Assembly (NCBI GenBank): GCA_002358905.1
Contig: DEPT01000053.1
Location: 1-50,404, forward strand
Direction of reading: 5' to 3'
Source of the DNA: Akkermansiaceae bacterium UBA3385
GTDB taxonomy: Bacteria; Verrucomicrobiota; Verrucomicrobiia; Verrucomicrobiales; Akkermansiaceae
DNA length: 50,404 bases
The notes below the pieces were generated by a model, which saw only the letters and a list, made by a program, of their open reading frames with translations, ran no database searches and had not been told where the DNA came from. Below, piece after piece: positions 43,807 to 50,404 of the stretch. The translations under genes were made by a program, and so were the position numbers. Every line of letters starts with the position of its first letter. Position 1 is the first letter of the stretch.

Positions 43807-44340
43807 ATGGATGTACATACCAGAATTGCCGATGATGGTCAACCGGAATCTGCGCAGCAGATTTTTCGCGTGCTTTTTGTGTGCCTGGGAAATATCTGCC
43901 GATCCGTGGCGGCGGAAATTACCTTTAATGCTGCTGTAAAGTCTGCCGGGTTGGCTGACCATGTGGAGGCGGATTCTTGCGGTACGGCTAATTACCATGT
44001 GGGGCAGAAACCGGACGCCCGGATGCTTGCCGCATTGGAACGTGCTGGCTTTGAGTACAACGGACACAGAGGACGGCAGTTCAGCCGTCGTGACTTTGCG
44101 GATTTTGATTTGATTGTGCCGCAGGATAACAGCAACTATGAAGATGTGATTGCACTGGCTTCCTCTCCGGATGAGATGGCAAAAATTGTGCCGATGAGTG
44201 CCTGGTTTGCTGATGATTGTCCGCTGCACGAAGTGCCCGACCCCTATTATGGCGGAACAGAAGGGTTTGATGAAGTGGTGTCTCTGCTGGCTGCTGCCAC
44301 GAATCAGATGGCTGCCGATATTGCCCGTGCTGAATCCTGA
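43807..44340 (+). CDS. Low-molecular-weight protein-tyrosine phosphatase family
   Basis: A 177-residue phosphatase. The P-loop CX5R is VCLGNICRS (C26 and R32), and the general acid is in VPDPYYGG (D145). Family members dephosphorylate tyrosine-kinase targets, often in surface polysaccharide control, or act on arginine phosphate or arsenate; no kinase partner is adjacent. The N-terminal 20 residues are an unusual extension before the first strand (FRVLFVCLGNI). The frame is open to 43639, but this overlaps queE; 43807 gives the usual length. It begins a run of four genes on the plus strand with tiny gaps or overlaps. Confidence 0.9.
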   Translation: MDVHTRIADDGQPESAQQIFRVLFVCLGNICRSVAAEITFNAAVKSAGLADHVEADSCGTANYHVGQKPDARMLAALERAGFEYNGHRGRQFSRRDFADFDLIVPQDNSNYEDVIALASSPDEMAKIVPMSAWFADDCPLHEVPDPYYGGTEGFDEVVSLLAAATNQMAADIARAES

Positions 44341-44354
44341 CGAAATAAGAACAA

Positions 44355-44807
44355 ATGAAAAAGACTCTATCATTGGCCCTGGTATGTTGTGCTGGTCTGT
44401 TGCTGACAAGTTGCTGGCAGCATAGTTATTCAGTGAGCTCGGAATCCGTTGTGGAAATGCTGGATTCTGCTGGCCTGGCTGTTACTTCTTTTCAACCGGC
44501 CTGGCTGAACGAGGGCTCGGAGGGAATCTGGAAATTGAGCCGGGCTGATCATGGTAAGGTGTGTGATATCCTGCGTGTCGGGCAGAATCGCCATGTGCCG
44601 GAGTTGGCTTATCAGACTGATGATGAGAGTAATCCTCTGGCAAAGAATCGTTTTTATATATATTCCGCTAACGGTCAATGCTTGGCTGCCACGGTGATGA
44701 ATGACCGTGTGGTGATGCATGATGTGGTGCTGAAGCTTGAGCAGGAGCAGGAATTGTACCGCATTCTCAAGCCGTATCTGAAGAATCTTTTCAGTGGGTT
44801 GGTATGA
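44355..44807 (+). CDS. Unknown lipoprotein
   Basis: A 150-residue lipoprotein. The signal peptide MKKTLSLALVCCAGLLLTSC has a lipobox LTSC at C20. The mature part is small, mixed alpha/beta, with SSESVVEMLDSAGLAVTSF near the N-terminus and VLKLEQEQELYRILKPYLKNL at the C-terminus. No family recognised. Its stop overlaps the next start by 4 bp, linking it to the hydrolase-like lipoprotein. Confidence 0.65.
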   Translation: MKKTLSLALVCCAGLLLTSCWQHSYSVSSESVVEMLDSAGLAVTSFQPAWLNEGSEGIWKLSRADHGKVCDILRVGQNRHVPELAYQTDDESNPLAKNRFYIYSANGQCLAATVMNDRVVMHDVVLKLEQEQELYRILKPYLKNLFSGLV

Positions 44808-45586
44808 ACCGTTTGAGCTCAGTCTTGCTGGTGTTCGTGGCTTCACTGGTGCTGAGCGCCTGTACCCAGCCGGTTCCGGTGGCGGGAATTGAGCCGGAGC
44901 CGCTGACTGGCTTTATCGGCCGCCGTAAGCAGCTTCCTCTGCCTGCGGAGAAGGCGGATGTAGCGGTCGTTTTCGTGGGTGGTTTCTCTGAGCAGGTGCT
45001 GTTGCATTTCCGCCAGGTATACGAGAATACTCCGCTGTTGCCATGTAAGGGGAGACAGCTCCGGGCTTATTACGCCTGGGATAGTGGAACCGGAAATCTG
45101 TTTTTTCACAGCACATGGAAGCTGCAACGCGATTTGCGGGCGTTTCTTGCCGTGAATCCGCAGGCTGATGTGGTTTTGCTGGGGCATAGTTATGGCGGTT
45201 CTGCTATTATGGATGCGCTGCGGAAGCTGGATGATGTGCCTCATTCAGGGCAGGTGCTTGTTGTGACAATAGATCCGGTGAGTCGACGGAAACGCTCCAA
45301 ACCTCGGGAGCGTGCACCTATGGTGGATTTCTGGGTGAACTCCTATTGTTCTGCATACCGGAATGTGCGGGACGTGGCGGCCTGGGCTGGTGGCCCGTGG
45401 CGGCATTGTGAACAGGCTGATGTGAATCTGGCTTTCTCCGGTACGCAGAGGGATGCCGATGGTGACCGCTATGCTCACGTGTATCCCGAGCCGATGCTGA
45501 TGGAAGTGGCGCCGGGGGCGGAAAAATCTGCATATCAGGAATTGTTGGATGCCTGCAAACGTTTGAACATCGGGAGAAAGGAATGA
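44804..45586 (+). CDS. Lipoprotein with alpha/beta-hydrolase-like nucleophile elbow
   Basis: A 260-residue lipoprotein. Signal peptide with LVLSAC lipobox (C20). After a proline-rich linker, the core has VAVVFVGGFSEQVLLHF (about 53-69) and the nucleophile elbow VVLLGHSYGGSAI with S129. A later VTIDPVSRRKR has a possible Asp, and YAHVYPEP a possible His. This pattern fits a serine hydrolase such as a lipase or esterase; the fold and activity are inferred. Its stop overlaps the following gene by 4 bp. Located at an outer or inner membrane surface facing the periplasm. Confidence 0.65.
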   Translation: MNRLSSVLLVFVASLVLSACTQPVPVAGIEPEPLTGFIGRRKQLPLPAEKADVAVVFVGGFSEQVLLHFRQVYENTPLLPCKGRQLRAYYAWDSGTGNLFFHSTWKLQRDLRAFLAVNPQADVVLLGHSYGGSAIMDALRKLDDVPHSGQVLVVTIDPVSRRKRSKPRERAPMVDFWVNSYCSAYRNVRDVAAWAGGPWRHCEQADVNLAFSGTQRDADGDRYAHVYPEPMLMEVAPGAEKSAYQELLDACKRLNIGRKE

Positions 45587-46131
45587 TGATGGAGCCTTGG
45601 AAAGAGCTGGAGCAGAAAACTGCAGATTTGAAAAGTCTGAAAGCTGATATTCGAGGGACACTTTACCCCGGGGTGCATGTGCTTGGTGTGTTGGAACTGG
45701 GAGAGGGCTCAGTGGTGCTTCCTGGTACCGTGATTGAGGGGCATGTCCGTATAGGCAAGGACTGCCGGATTGGACCGAATGCGTATTTGCGGGGCGAGTC
45801 CAGTGTGGGGGACCACTGCGTTATCGGGAATGCGGTGGAGGTGAAGAGCAGCGTGCTGGGGAATCATGTGTTTGTTTCCCATTTGTCCTACATTGGCGAT
45901 TCTATTATTCGCGATGATGTGAATGTGGGCGGAGGGTGTATTTTCAGTAATTTCCGGCATGATGCCGGAGAAATCCGTATGCCTTGGCAGGGTGAATTAT
46001 GCTTTACCGGTAGAAATAAGCTGGGGTGTGTGGTTGGGGAACACTCCCGCATTGGATGTAAATGCGTGATATTGCCCGGGCGTGTGCTTCTGCCGGAGAC
46101 CTGGACAAACCCAGGCGAGGTGGTGGGCTGA
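45583..46131 (+). CDS. Left-handed beta-helix (hexapeptide) protein, GlmU-like
   Basis: A 182-residue protein with hexapeptide repeats. The rungs read LELGEGSVVLPGTVIEGHVRIG, cut here, then CRIGPNAYLRGESSVGDHCVIG and VLGNHVFVSHLSYIGDSIIRDDVNVGGGCIFSNFRHD in short turns, as in LpxA, GlmU and acetyltransferases. It lacks the N-terminal pyrophosphorylase domain of GlmU and the substrate loop of LpxA. The C-terminal part LGCVVGEHSRIGCKCVILPGR is also helix-like. Its role may be acyl or acetyl transfer to a sugar nucleotide; the family, not the substrate, is clear. Last of the four-gene run; converges on the kinase. Confidence 0.8.
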   Translation: MMMEPWKELEQKTADLKSLKADIRGTLYPGVHVLGVLELGEGSVVLPGTVIEGHVRIGKDCRIGPNAYLRGESSVGDHCVIGNAVEVKSSVLGNHVFVSHLSYIGDSIIRDDVNVGGGCIFSNFRHDAGEIRMPWQGELCFTGRNKLGCVVGEHSRIGCKCVILPGRVLLPETWTNPGEVVG

Positions 46132-46136
46132 GCCTG

Positions 46137-48788
46137 TTATGGAAGCTGCTGGTTTCGTTCCAGTACAAGTCGGAAGCCGATGGTAGGGCGCCGGGTGTTT
46201 GCCGGGTGTGGTGTGCGGCGGTGGGAACTGAGCTGGCCGGGGCGGAATGATGTAAAATCGCCGCCGCGTGTGACTCCATAGCTACGGAAATTGAAGTTTT
46301 CCGGGCCGCCGTATTCGCCGCTGACCCATTCCTGAACGTTTCCGGCCATATCATGAAGTCCCAGGGCGTTCGGGGTAAAGGAGCCTACCGGTGCAGTGTT
46401 GGTAAAGTTGTCGTGGTAATTGGGAATGATGTGGTCTACCTGCACGCCGGGTACTGCGCTGCTGTCTGCAAAGTTGCCTGTATTGCGGCTCGGTGGCCAT
46501 TTGCGTCCCCACGGGTATTCCATGCCAGCCGTGACACGTATACGCTGGCGCTCATAGGGACTATGGCCGTTGCTGTCTTTGCAACCGACCATGTTGCTCC
46601 ATTCCTCATCAGTCGGGAGTCGATAAGTATCACTTTCCTCAATGAGACCACTGTTGCGCTCCTGTTGGGTGAGCCAGGCCGCAAAGGCTTCAGCCTCTGT
46701 TCGGGAGACATTGACAACCGGATGGTGTTCGTTTTGCTCGAATCCGCTGTCTGGCGGCTCTGCTGTACCGGTTTCCTGGCAGTATTTCAGGTAGTCCGAA
46801 AAGCGAACTTCGGTAGCGCAGGCCATGAGGTTTGGCTGTATGGGCAACAATTTGAGCCCCAGGCTGTTAATCCATTCTCCGCCAAAGTTGACGGAGTGGT
46901 TCGGCTGGAGTCTCAGATTCAGTACGAGATCTTTTGGAGACAGTCCGCTTTTTCTTACGGTTGAGTATCCGGGGAGCCTGATTTCCAGATAGTAGGGGGC
47001 AAGGGGCAGACTCACGGAATGCATGGGAGTGATGCCTAGGGGCATGCCGTTGAGCATGACGCTGGCGCCTGCCGGATTTGTGTATATGCTGACCGGTGTT
47101 TTCTGCACCAGAACGGTGCATAGTCTGTAACCGCAAAGGTCTGGCCCGGCGGCGGTTCCTGGGTCCGGACGTGCGATTAGGGAATGGTCCCGTCCGATTG
47201 TGCCGGCTTTTTCGCATTGCCTGGTGAGCCAGAGGGTAAAGGCGCTGATAGCTTCCTGTGAGGTCAGTAATTGTCCATCTGCTTCCTTGCTGGTGAATTT
47301 GGATGTCAGCGCTGGTTCTGCCAGCATGAATTCACGGAATTGAGCTGCTGAGACAGGAGTTGTGGCTTCGTGTACACCGCCGGCGGGGCGGTATCGTGTG
47401 CCCTGAGCATCTACCCAGGGAGAACCGGTCCGGGGGGGGCGATAGGGCTGCAGTTCTCCTCCAAGGGAAAGTAAATCATCTGCCGGGATGATGCCGCTTA
47501 CATGCGTATCGGCATATCCTTCTTTTCGGAGGATGAATGCAACTCGTTTTCCTGTATCTGCGGTGATGGGGCCATAGGGGGTTTCATCCAGGTACACTCC
47601 GTCTTCTGTGTAGATGGACGCACCTGCCGGCACGCTGCCCACGAAGTATTGTCCATACTTGGGAAGGGGTGGCGGTGGTTGTTCCAATTCTACTTCTGCC
47701 GTGGTAGGTGCAGGTGGTGGTGGCGCTGTATCTCTGCCCAGCAGACTGTCTTTTGCCTTTTGTATGCGAATAGGCATATCTTGCGGTAAAAGCAACATGG
47801 TGCCAATGGAGAGTGCGGCCAGAATTGCAGCCAGCACAAGAAGCCTGATGCCATGTTTTCTCCATCTCCGGCGTTGTTTGCGGCGGAAAATGGCATCATC
47901 TTTCAGCCGTTCCAGCTTTTCTGCCAGTTGCTTGGCGCTGATGATGGTTTTACTGTTTACCTGTGGGTCTGCGGCTGCGCAGATGATTTTGTTGAACTCA
48001 ATCCAGCGGCGGTGGGTCGTGCCTTCCGGTAATTCAGACGGAAGGGAGGGGAAGTTCAGTCTGTCCATGCCGGTGGACATTTCGTAAAGCACTTTTGCCA
48101 GAGCATACACATCTGCTCGTGGGGTGCCGGGGCCTTCTGGCGGAATATACCCTTCTGTGCCTACAAAACTTCTTTGGTTACTGTGTGCAACCAGACCGGC
48201 ATCAGCTAGTTTCACCCTGCCATTAATAAAGATGACATTGGTTGGCTTTACATCGCGGTGCGTCAATTCCTGGGCATGCAGACCGGCCAGAGCCCGCGAA
48301 AGCTGGCAGCCCACCTCCAGTACATAATCCAGCGGCATGGGGCGGTTCCCGTATTGCTGCATGTCGCTGTACAAGGTGCGCGGAATATACGACTGCGGGT
48401 CTGTGTGTGAACCTGTATAGGCATCATCTGCCAGTTCCATTACATAGAAGTAATAAGGATAGTCACCACCGTGCTGCCCAATATGCAGAATGTGTACAAG
48501 TCCCGGTATGCCGCGGGCAATGGGCTCATAGGCCAATGCCCCGTCAAACTCGCGTATGAAGAGTTGTTCATCTGCGAAGTCTTCACGCCATACTACCTTG
48601 ACGGCACGGTAGGCGCCGGTTACGGAACGCGCCAGCCATACTTCTCCGTAGGCTCCTGTGCCGATTTTGCGGATAATTTCGTGGTCCGGCACGTTTGGCT
48701 GTGTGCCCTCCGGGCGCAGCGAACGTCGTCGGTGTACTCCGCGCTGGCTGCGTATGCTGGGGGTAATCGCTGTGCTGTCGGGCTCCAT
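46137..48788 (-). CDS. Membrane Ser/Thr kinase fused to PEGA and degenerate FGE-like domains
   Basis: An 883-residue protein. The cytosolic kinase (about 36-300) has the Gly loop IGTGAYGEV (42-50), K64, HRDVKPTN (H177) and, in place of DFG, DAG (196-198). A basic stretch (301-312) and one membrane helix (314-334) follow, then a Pro-rich linker (354-378). Outside: PEGA 1 (about 380-445), a remnant FGE-like module (about 457-557), PEGA 2 (about 565-628) and a fuller FGE/SUMF1-like domain (about 634-880) with RLPTDEEW, GLHDMAGNVQEWV, VTRGGDF and IGFRLV. This last domain has no catalytic Cys pair, so it is likely a ligand-binding rather than formylglycine-making domain. The ATG at 48788 follows a strong promoter; the frame is open to 48953. 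Confidence 0.88.
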   Translation of the reverse strand: MEPDSTAITPSIRSQRGVHRRRSLRPEGTQPNVPDHEIIRKIGTGAYGEVWLARSVTGAYRAVKVVWREDFADEQLFIREFDGALAYEPIARGIPGLVHILHIGQHGGDYPYYFYVMELADDAYTGSHTDPQSYIPRTLYSDMQQYGNRPMPLDYVLEVGCQLSRALAGLHAQELTHRDVKPTNVIFINGRVKLADAGLVAHSNQRSFVGTEGYIPPEGPGTPRADVYALAKVLYEMSTGMDRLNFPSLPSELPEGTTHRRWIEFNKIICAAADPQVNSKTIISAKQLAEKLERLKDDAIFRRKQRRRWRKHGIRLLVLAAILAALSIGTMLLLPQDMPIRIQKAKDSLLGRDTAPPPPAPTTAEVELEQPPPPLPKYGQYFVGSVPAGASIYTEDGVYLDETPYGPITADTGKRVAFILRKEGYADTHVSGIIPADDLLSLGGELQPYRPPRTGSPWVDAQGTRYRPAGGVHEATTPVSAAQFREFMLAEPALTSKFTSKEADGQLLTSQEAISAFTLWLTRQCEKAGTIGRDHSLIARPDPGTAAGPDLCGYRLCTVLVQKTPVSIYTNPAGASVMLNGMPLGITPMHSVSLPLAPYYLEIRLPGYSTVRKSGLSPKDLVLNLRLQPNHSVNFGGEWINSLGLKLLPIQPNLMACATEVRFSDYLKYCQETGTAEPPDSGFEQNEHHPVVNVSRTEAEAFAAWLTQQERNSGLIEESDTYRLPTDEEWSNMVGCKDSNGHSPYERQRIRVTAGMEYPWGRKWPPSRNTGNFADSSAVPGVQVDHIIPNYHDNFTNTAPVGSFTPNALGLHDMAGNVQEWVSGEYGGPENFNFRSYGVTRGGDFTSFRPGQLSSHRRTPHPANTRRPTIGFRLVLERNQQLP

Positions 48789-48797
48789 CTGTTTCTC

Positions 48798-48826
48798 ATT
48801 ATAGCATGTGCCGGGTCTTGGTGCAA
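48798..48826 (-). promoter_or_regulatory. Near-consensus promoter of the kinase-PEGA-FGE gene
   Basis: On the minus strand TTGCAC (48821-48826), a 17-bp spacer ending in TGC, and a perfect TATAAT (48798-48803), 9 nt before the ATG at 48788. Confidence 0.7.
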
Positions 48827-48899
48827 GCGGCTTTCCTTGGCTTTTTGTCCGATGAAAGAAACAGAAAGAAACTTTTTTTACTTTTTTTGCGAAATTAGC

Positions 48900-48928
48900 T
48901 TGCAAAGGAGCGGGAAGTGTGCTAAACT
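48900..48928 (+). promoter_or_regulatory. Putative promoter of tRNA-Leu
   Basis: TTGCAA (48900-48905), a 17-bp spacer ending in TGC and TAAACT (48923-48928), 19 nt before the tRNA. Confidence 0.5.
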
Positions 48929-48947
48929 TCGCCCGCACCAATACAAA

Positions 48948-49029
48948 GCGCACGTGGCGGAATTGGTAGACGCGCTAGTTTCAGGTTCTAGTGATGAGAG
49001 TCGTGGAGGTTCGAGTCCTCTCGTGCGTA
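48948..49029 (+). tRNA. tRNA-Leu (anticodon CAG)
   Basis: An 82-nt class II tRNA with the leucine D-arm GTGGCGGAATTGGTAGACGC, anticodon loop TTCAGGT (anticodon CAG) and the T-arm GGAGGTTCGAGTCCTCT. The acceptor GCGCACG pairs with CGTGCGT, closing with a G-U. The long variable arm (TGATGAGAGTCG) marks Leu. CCA is not encoded. The first pair below the anticodon loop is a T-T mismatch, which is unusual but leaves the rest of the stem intact. No other tRNA is nearby. Confidence 0.93.
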
Positions 49030-49041
49030 TAACTGAAAATG

Positions 49042-49074
49042 AGGGAGTTACGAGCAAATCGTAACTCCCTTTTG
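49042..49074 (+). terminator. tRNA-Leu terminator
   Basis: A 12-bp perfect stem AGGGAGTTACGA/TCGTAACTCCCT (49042-49053 with 49059-49070), then TTTTG. Beyond it, 49075-49201 shows no convincing gene. Confidence 0.85.
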
Positions 49075-49201
49075 CTTTGTGATTATTCCAGAAAATCGTC
49101 CCAAAACGGCTGAAAACGCATACCAACTGCTCGGATTTTACTCGGACCGTATGCAACTCATTGTCAATACTTTGACTCAAATTTCAACATTTTCCGAATT
49201 C

Positions 49202-49552
49202 TCACATTACTCGGACACTCGGCACATCAGGATTATCAGGGAACTCATTTACAACCTGTTCAATCGTCATCGTGGCGAGTGATAATGCGTCCCTAACCTC
49301 AAATTCCTTACCGCAGATGTAGAACTTGGCATCAAGAGAGGGTAAGGGCAGGCCATCAAAGGAATGCTTACCGACCTCATCCAACGCAGCCAATTCATGC
49401 CCGTCATCTGTAAAAGTGCTAAGGGGCTTCACCACATCGCCATACCAACACCAGAATTCCGATAAGACCATGTAAGCCACTTGCTTGGTCATCCAATTGG
49501 CAAAGTCCGTGCCGTTATTCCAGTTCCATCTGTAAGTTATCTCTTCTCTCAT
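49202..49552 (-). CDS. Small unknown protein next to the ankyrin gene
   Basis: I do not recognise this 116-residue, acidic, soluble protein. It starts MREEITYRWNWNNGTDFANW and has several Trp residues in the first 40 residues (MVLSEFWCWYGDVV), then a mixed alpha/beta region and an acidic C-terminus (VVNEFPDNPDVPSVRVM). The open frame reaches 49603, but this crosses the ankyrin terminator; 49552 is a more plausible start. It lies downstream of the ankyrin gene on the same strand and could be its partner, but nothing in the sequence proves it. AT-richer than the chromosome core. Confidence 0.5.
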   Translation of the reverse strand: MREEITYRWNWNNGTDFANWMTKQVAYMVLSEFWCWYGDVVKPLSTFTDDGHELAALDEVGKHSFDGLPLPSLDAKFYICGKEFEVRDALSLATMTIEQVVNEFPDNPDVPSVRVM

Positions 49553-49586
49553 AACGATAGTATTTATGGGAGATTGGAGAAAGAAA

Positions 49587-49622
49587 ATACCCACCCAAGG
49601 CATAAAACCAAGGGTGGGTGAT
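49587..49622 (-). terminator. Terminator of the ankyrin gene
   Basis: Arms ACCCACCC (49589-49596) and GGGTGGGT (49612-49619), extended by a CCAAGG/CCAAG-like inner stem; read on the minus strand it is followed by ATTTTCTTTC. Confidence 0.7.
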
Positions 49623-49644
49623 GGGAAGATTGATGAGTGATTAC

Positions 49645-50404
49645 TTACTCCTTTGCTCCTGCTTGTTTAAGGAGTTCTACGATTTTTCTGAAGCCTCGGT
49701 TAGAAGCCACCTGCAACGGAGTTTTACCATCCTTTTTAGCCTTATTGACATCCGCACCTGCTGCTATCAACAGTCTAACGGTTTCTGTTTTACCTTGACG
49801 AGAAGCCACATGCAACGGAGTCTCACCATACTCGCTCGACTTATTGACATCCGCCCCTTTTTCTATCAACAGTTTAACGATTTCTGTGTGACCCCAACCC
49901 GAAGCACAATGCAACGGGTCATCCTGATTGACATCTGCTCCTGCGGCTACCAACAGTTTAACGATTTCTGTGTGACCTTGAGAAGAAGCACAAAACAACG
50001 GAGTGCCGAAACCCTTGTCATCCTTATTGACATCTGCTCCTGCGGCTACCAACAGTTTAACGATTTCTGTGTGACCTAAATAAGAAGCCCAATACAACGG
50101 ACTCCCACCATCCTTGTTAGCCTTATTGACATCCGCCCCTGCCGCTATCAACAGTTTAACGATTTCAGTGTGTCCTTTAAGACGAGTCCTTTGCAAACAA
50201 TACAACGGAGTCTCACCATCCTTGTTAGCCTTATTGACATCCGCCCCTTTTTCTATCAACAATTTAACGATTTCCGTGTGTCCATTGTCAGAAGCCAAAT
50301 GCAACGGAGTCTCACCATCCTTGTCAGCCTTATTGACATCCGCCCCTGCTGTCATGAGAAGCGCGACTGTTTTTGCATCGTTTTTCTTACATGCAGCAAG
50401 CAAT
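49645..50404 (-). CDS. Ankyrin-repeat protein (N-terminus beyond the window)
   Basis: At least 252 residues of seven to eight 33-residue ankyrin repeats, recognisable by GETPLHLAS and EIVKLLIEKGADVNK patterns. Ankyrin repeats bind proteins; which target is unknown. Repeats are near-identical at DNA level, and two are irregular: one carries extra residues (LYCLQRTRLKGHTEIV) and one is shortened (NQDDPLHCASGWGH). The frame is open at the right edge (the leftmost candidate is a TTG at 50403), so the true start is outside. It stops at TAA near 49645 before a terminator. Composition is AT-rich relative to the core. Confidence 0.85.
   Translation of the reverse strand, partial: LLAACKKNDAKTVALLMTAGADVNKADKDGETPLHLASDNGHTEIVKLLIEKGADVNKANKDGETPLYCLQRTRLKGHTEIVKLLIAAGADVNKANKDGGSPLYWASYLGHTEIVKLLVAAGADVNKDDKGFGTPLFCASSQGHTEIVKLLVAAGADVNQDDPLHCASGWGHTEIVKLLIEKGADVNKSSEYGETPLHVASRQGKTETVRLLIAAGADVNKAKKDGKTPLQVASNRGFRKIVELLKQAGAKE

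Noticed and set aside
48948..49201. Direct duplicate of the tRNA-Leu 3' end as an attachment site
   Set aside because: No second copy of the 3' tRNA segment was seen up to 50404; one may lie beyond the window.
49079..49282. Small plus-strand frame of 67 codons
   Set aside because: No SD, no promoter and no recognisable domain; it overlaps the 3' end of the minus-strand gene ending at 49202.
49645..50404. CRISPR array from the regular spacing of repeats
   Set aside because: The about 99-bp periodicity is in the reading frame of an ankyrin-repeat protein, with coding variation between units.

Overview
The window looks like a chromosomal piece from a Gram-negative, mucin-associated member of the Verrucomicrobiota, most likely Akkermansia or a close relative. 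This is inferred from the gene families and was not confirmed by any database search. The signs are lpxB and outer-membrane proteins (Gram-negative envelope), a sialidase/NanM/MFS sialic-acid block, a large autotransporter with an Akkermansia-like signal peptide, PEGA/kinase fusion proteins, and near absence of Shine-Dalgarno sequences. Most genes are GC-rich. AT-richer exceptions are the RhuM gene at 18.5 kb, the autotransporter 5' region and the right end with its ankyrin-repeat gene.

Layout. 1-540: 3' end of 23S rRNA, 5S rRNA and the rRNA operon terminator, then about 390 bp of non-coding DNA rich in small hairpins. 0.9-2.1 kb: a Ser/Thr kinase, divergent from a run of housekeeping genes (obgE, a metallophosphoesterase, cysK, thiE, thiM; 2.2-6.4 kb). 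6.4-11.2 kb: a sialic-acid scavenging block (cytoplasmic NanM-type mutarotase, exported Kelch/NanM paralogue, MFS transporter, secreted sialidase) ending at a shared terminator that faces an unknown membrane-anchored protein. 12.2-18.5 kb: U32 protein, MBL-fold hydrolase, MidA-type methyltransferase, nadA, DedA protein, lpxB. 18.5-22.8 kb: a RhuM gene, an M28 peptidase lipoprotein, and a minus-strand run tsaE / RhuM-Fic / GYF membrane protein. 22.8-25.8 kb: rplU-rpmA and a class B penicillin-binding protein. 26.0-31.0 kb: a complete MacA-MacB(split)-TolC-like tripartite exporter.

31.1-34.8 kb: two adjacent exported proteins, one with a transglutaminase-like core and discoidin-like C-terminus and one apparently thioredoxin-like, bracketed by two related hairpin terminators. 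35.0-41.5 kb: an RRM RNA-binding protein with a long leader and an 1844-residue autotransporter with near-identical 699-bp internal repeats. 41.6-46.1 kb: yggS, an outer-membrane barrel, queE, and an overlapping set of a low-molecular-weight phosphatase, two lipoproteins and a hexapeptide-repeat protein. 46.1-48.8 kb: a membrane kinase fused to PEGA and degenerate FGE-like modules. 48.9-50.4 kb: tRNA-Leu(CAG), a small unknown gene and an ankyrin-repeat gene cut by the window edge.

Two themes stand out. First, many promoters of the form TTGnnn-N16-18-TAnnnT lie so close to the start codon that transcripts should be leaderless or carry only a few leader bases, and genes generally lack an SD; the apparently acquired RhuM gene has a clear SD. 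Second, the window is rich in surface and secretory functions suited to a mucus-dwelling life. The best candidates for undescribed biology are the bracketed transglutaminase-like/thioredoxin-like pair, the kinase-PEGA-FGE fusion, the repeat-bearing autotransporter, and the tsaE-linked RhuM-Fic operon.
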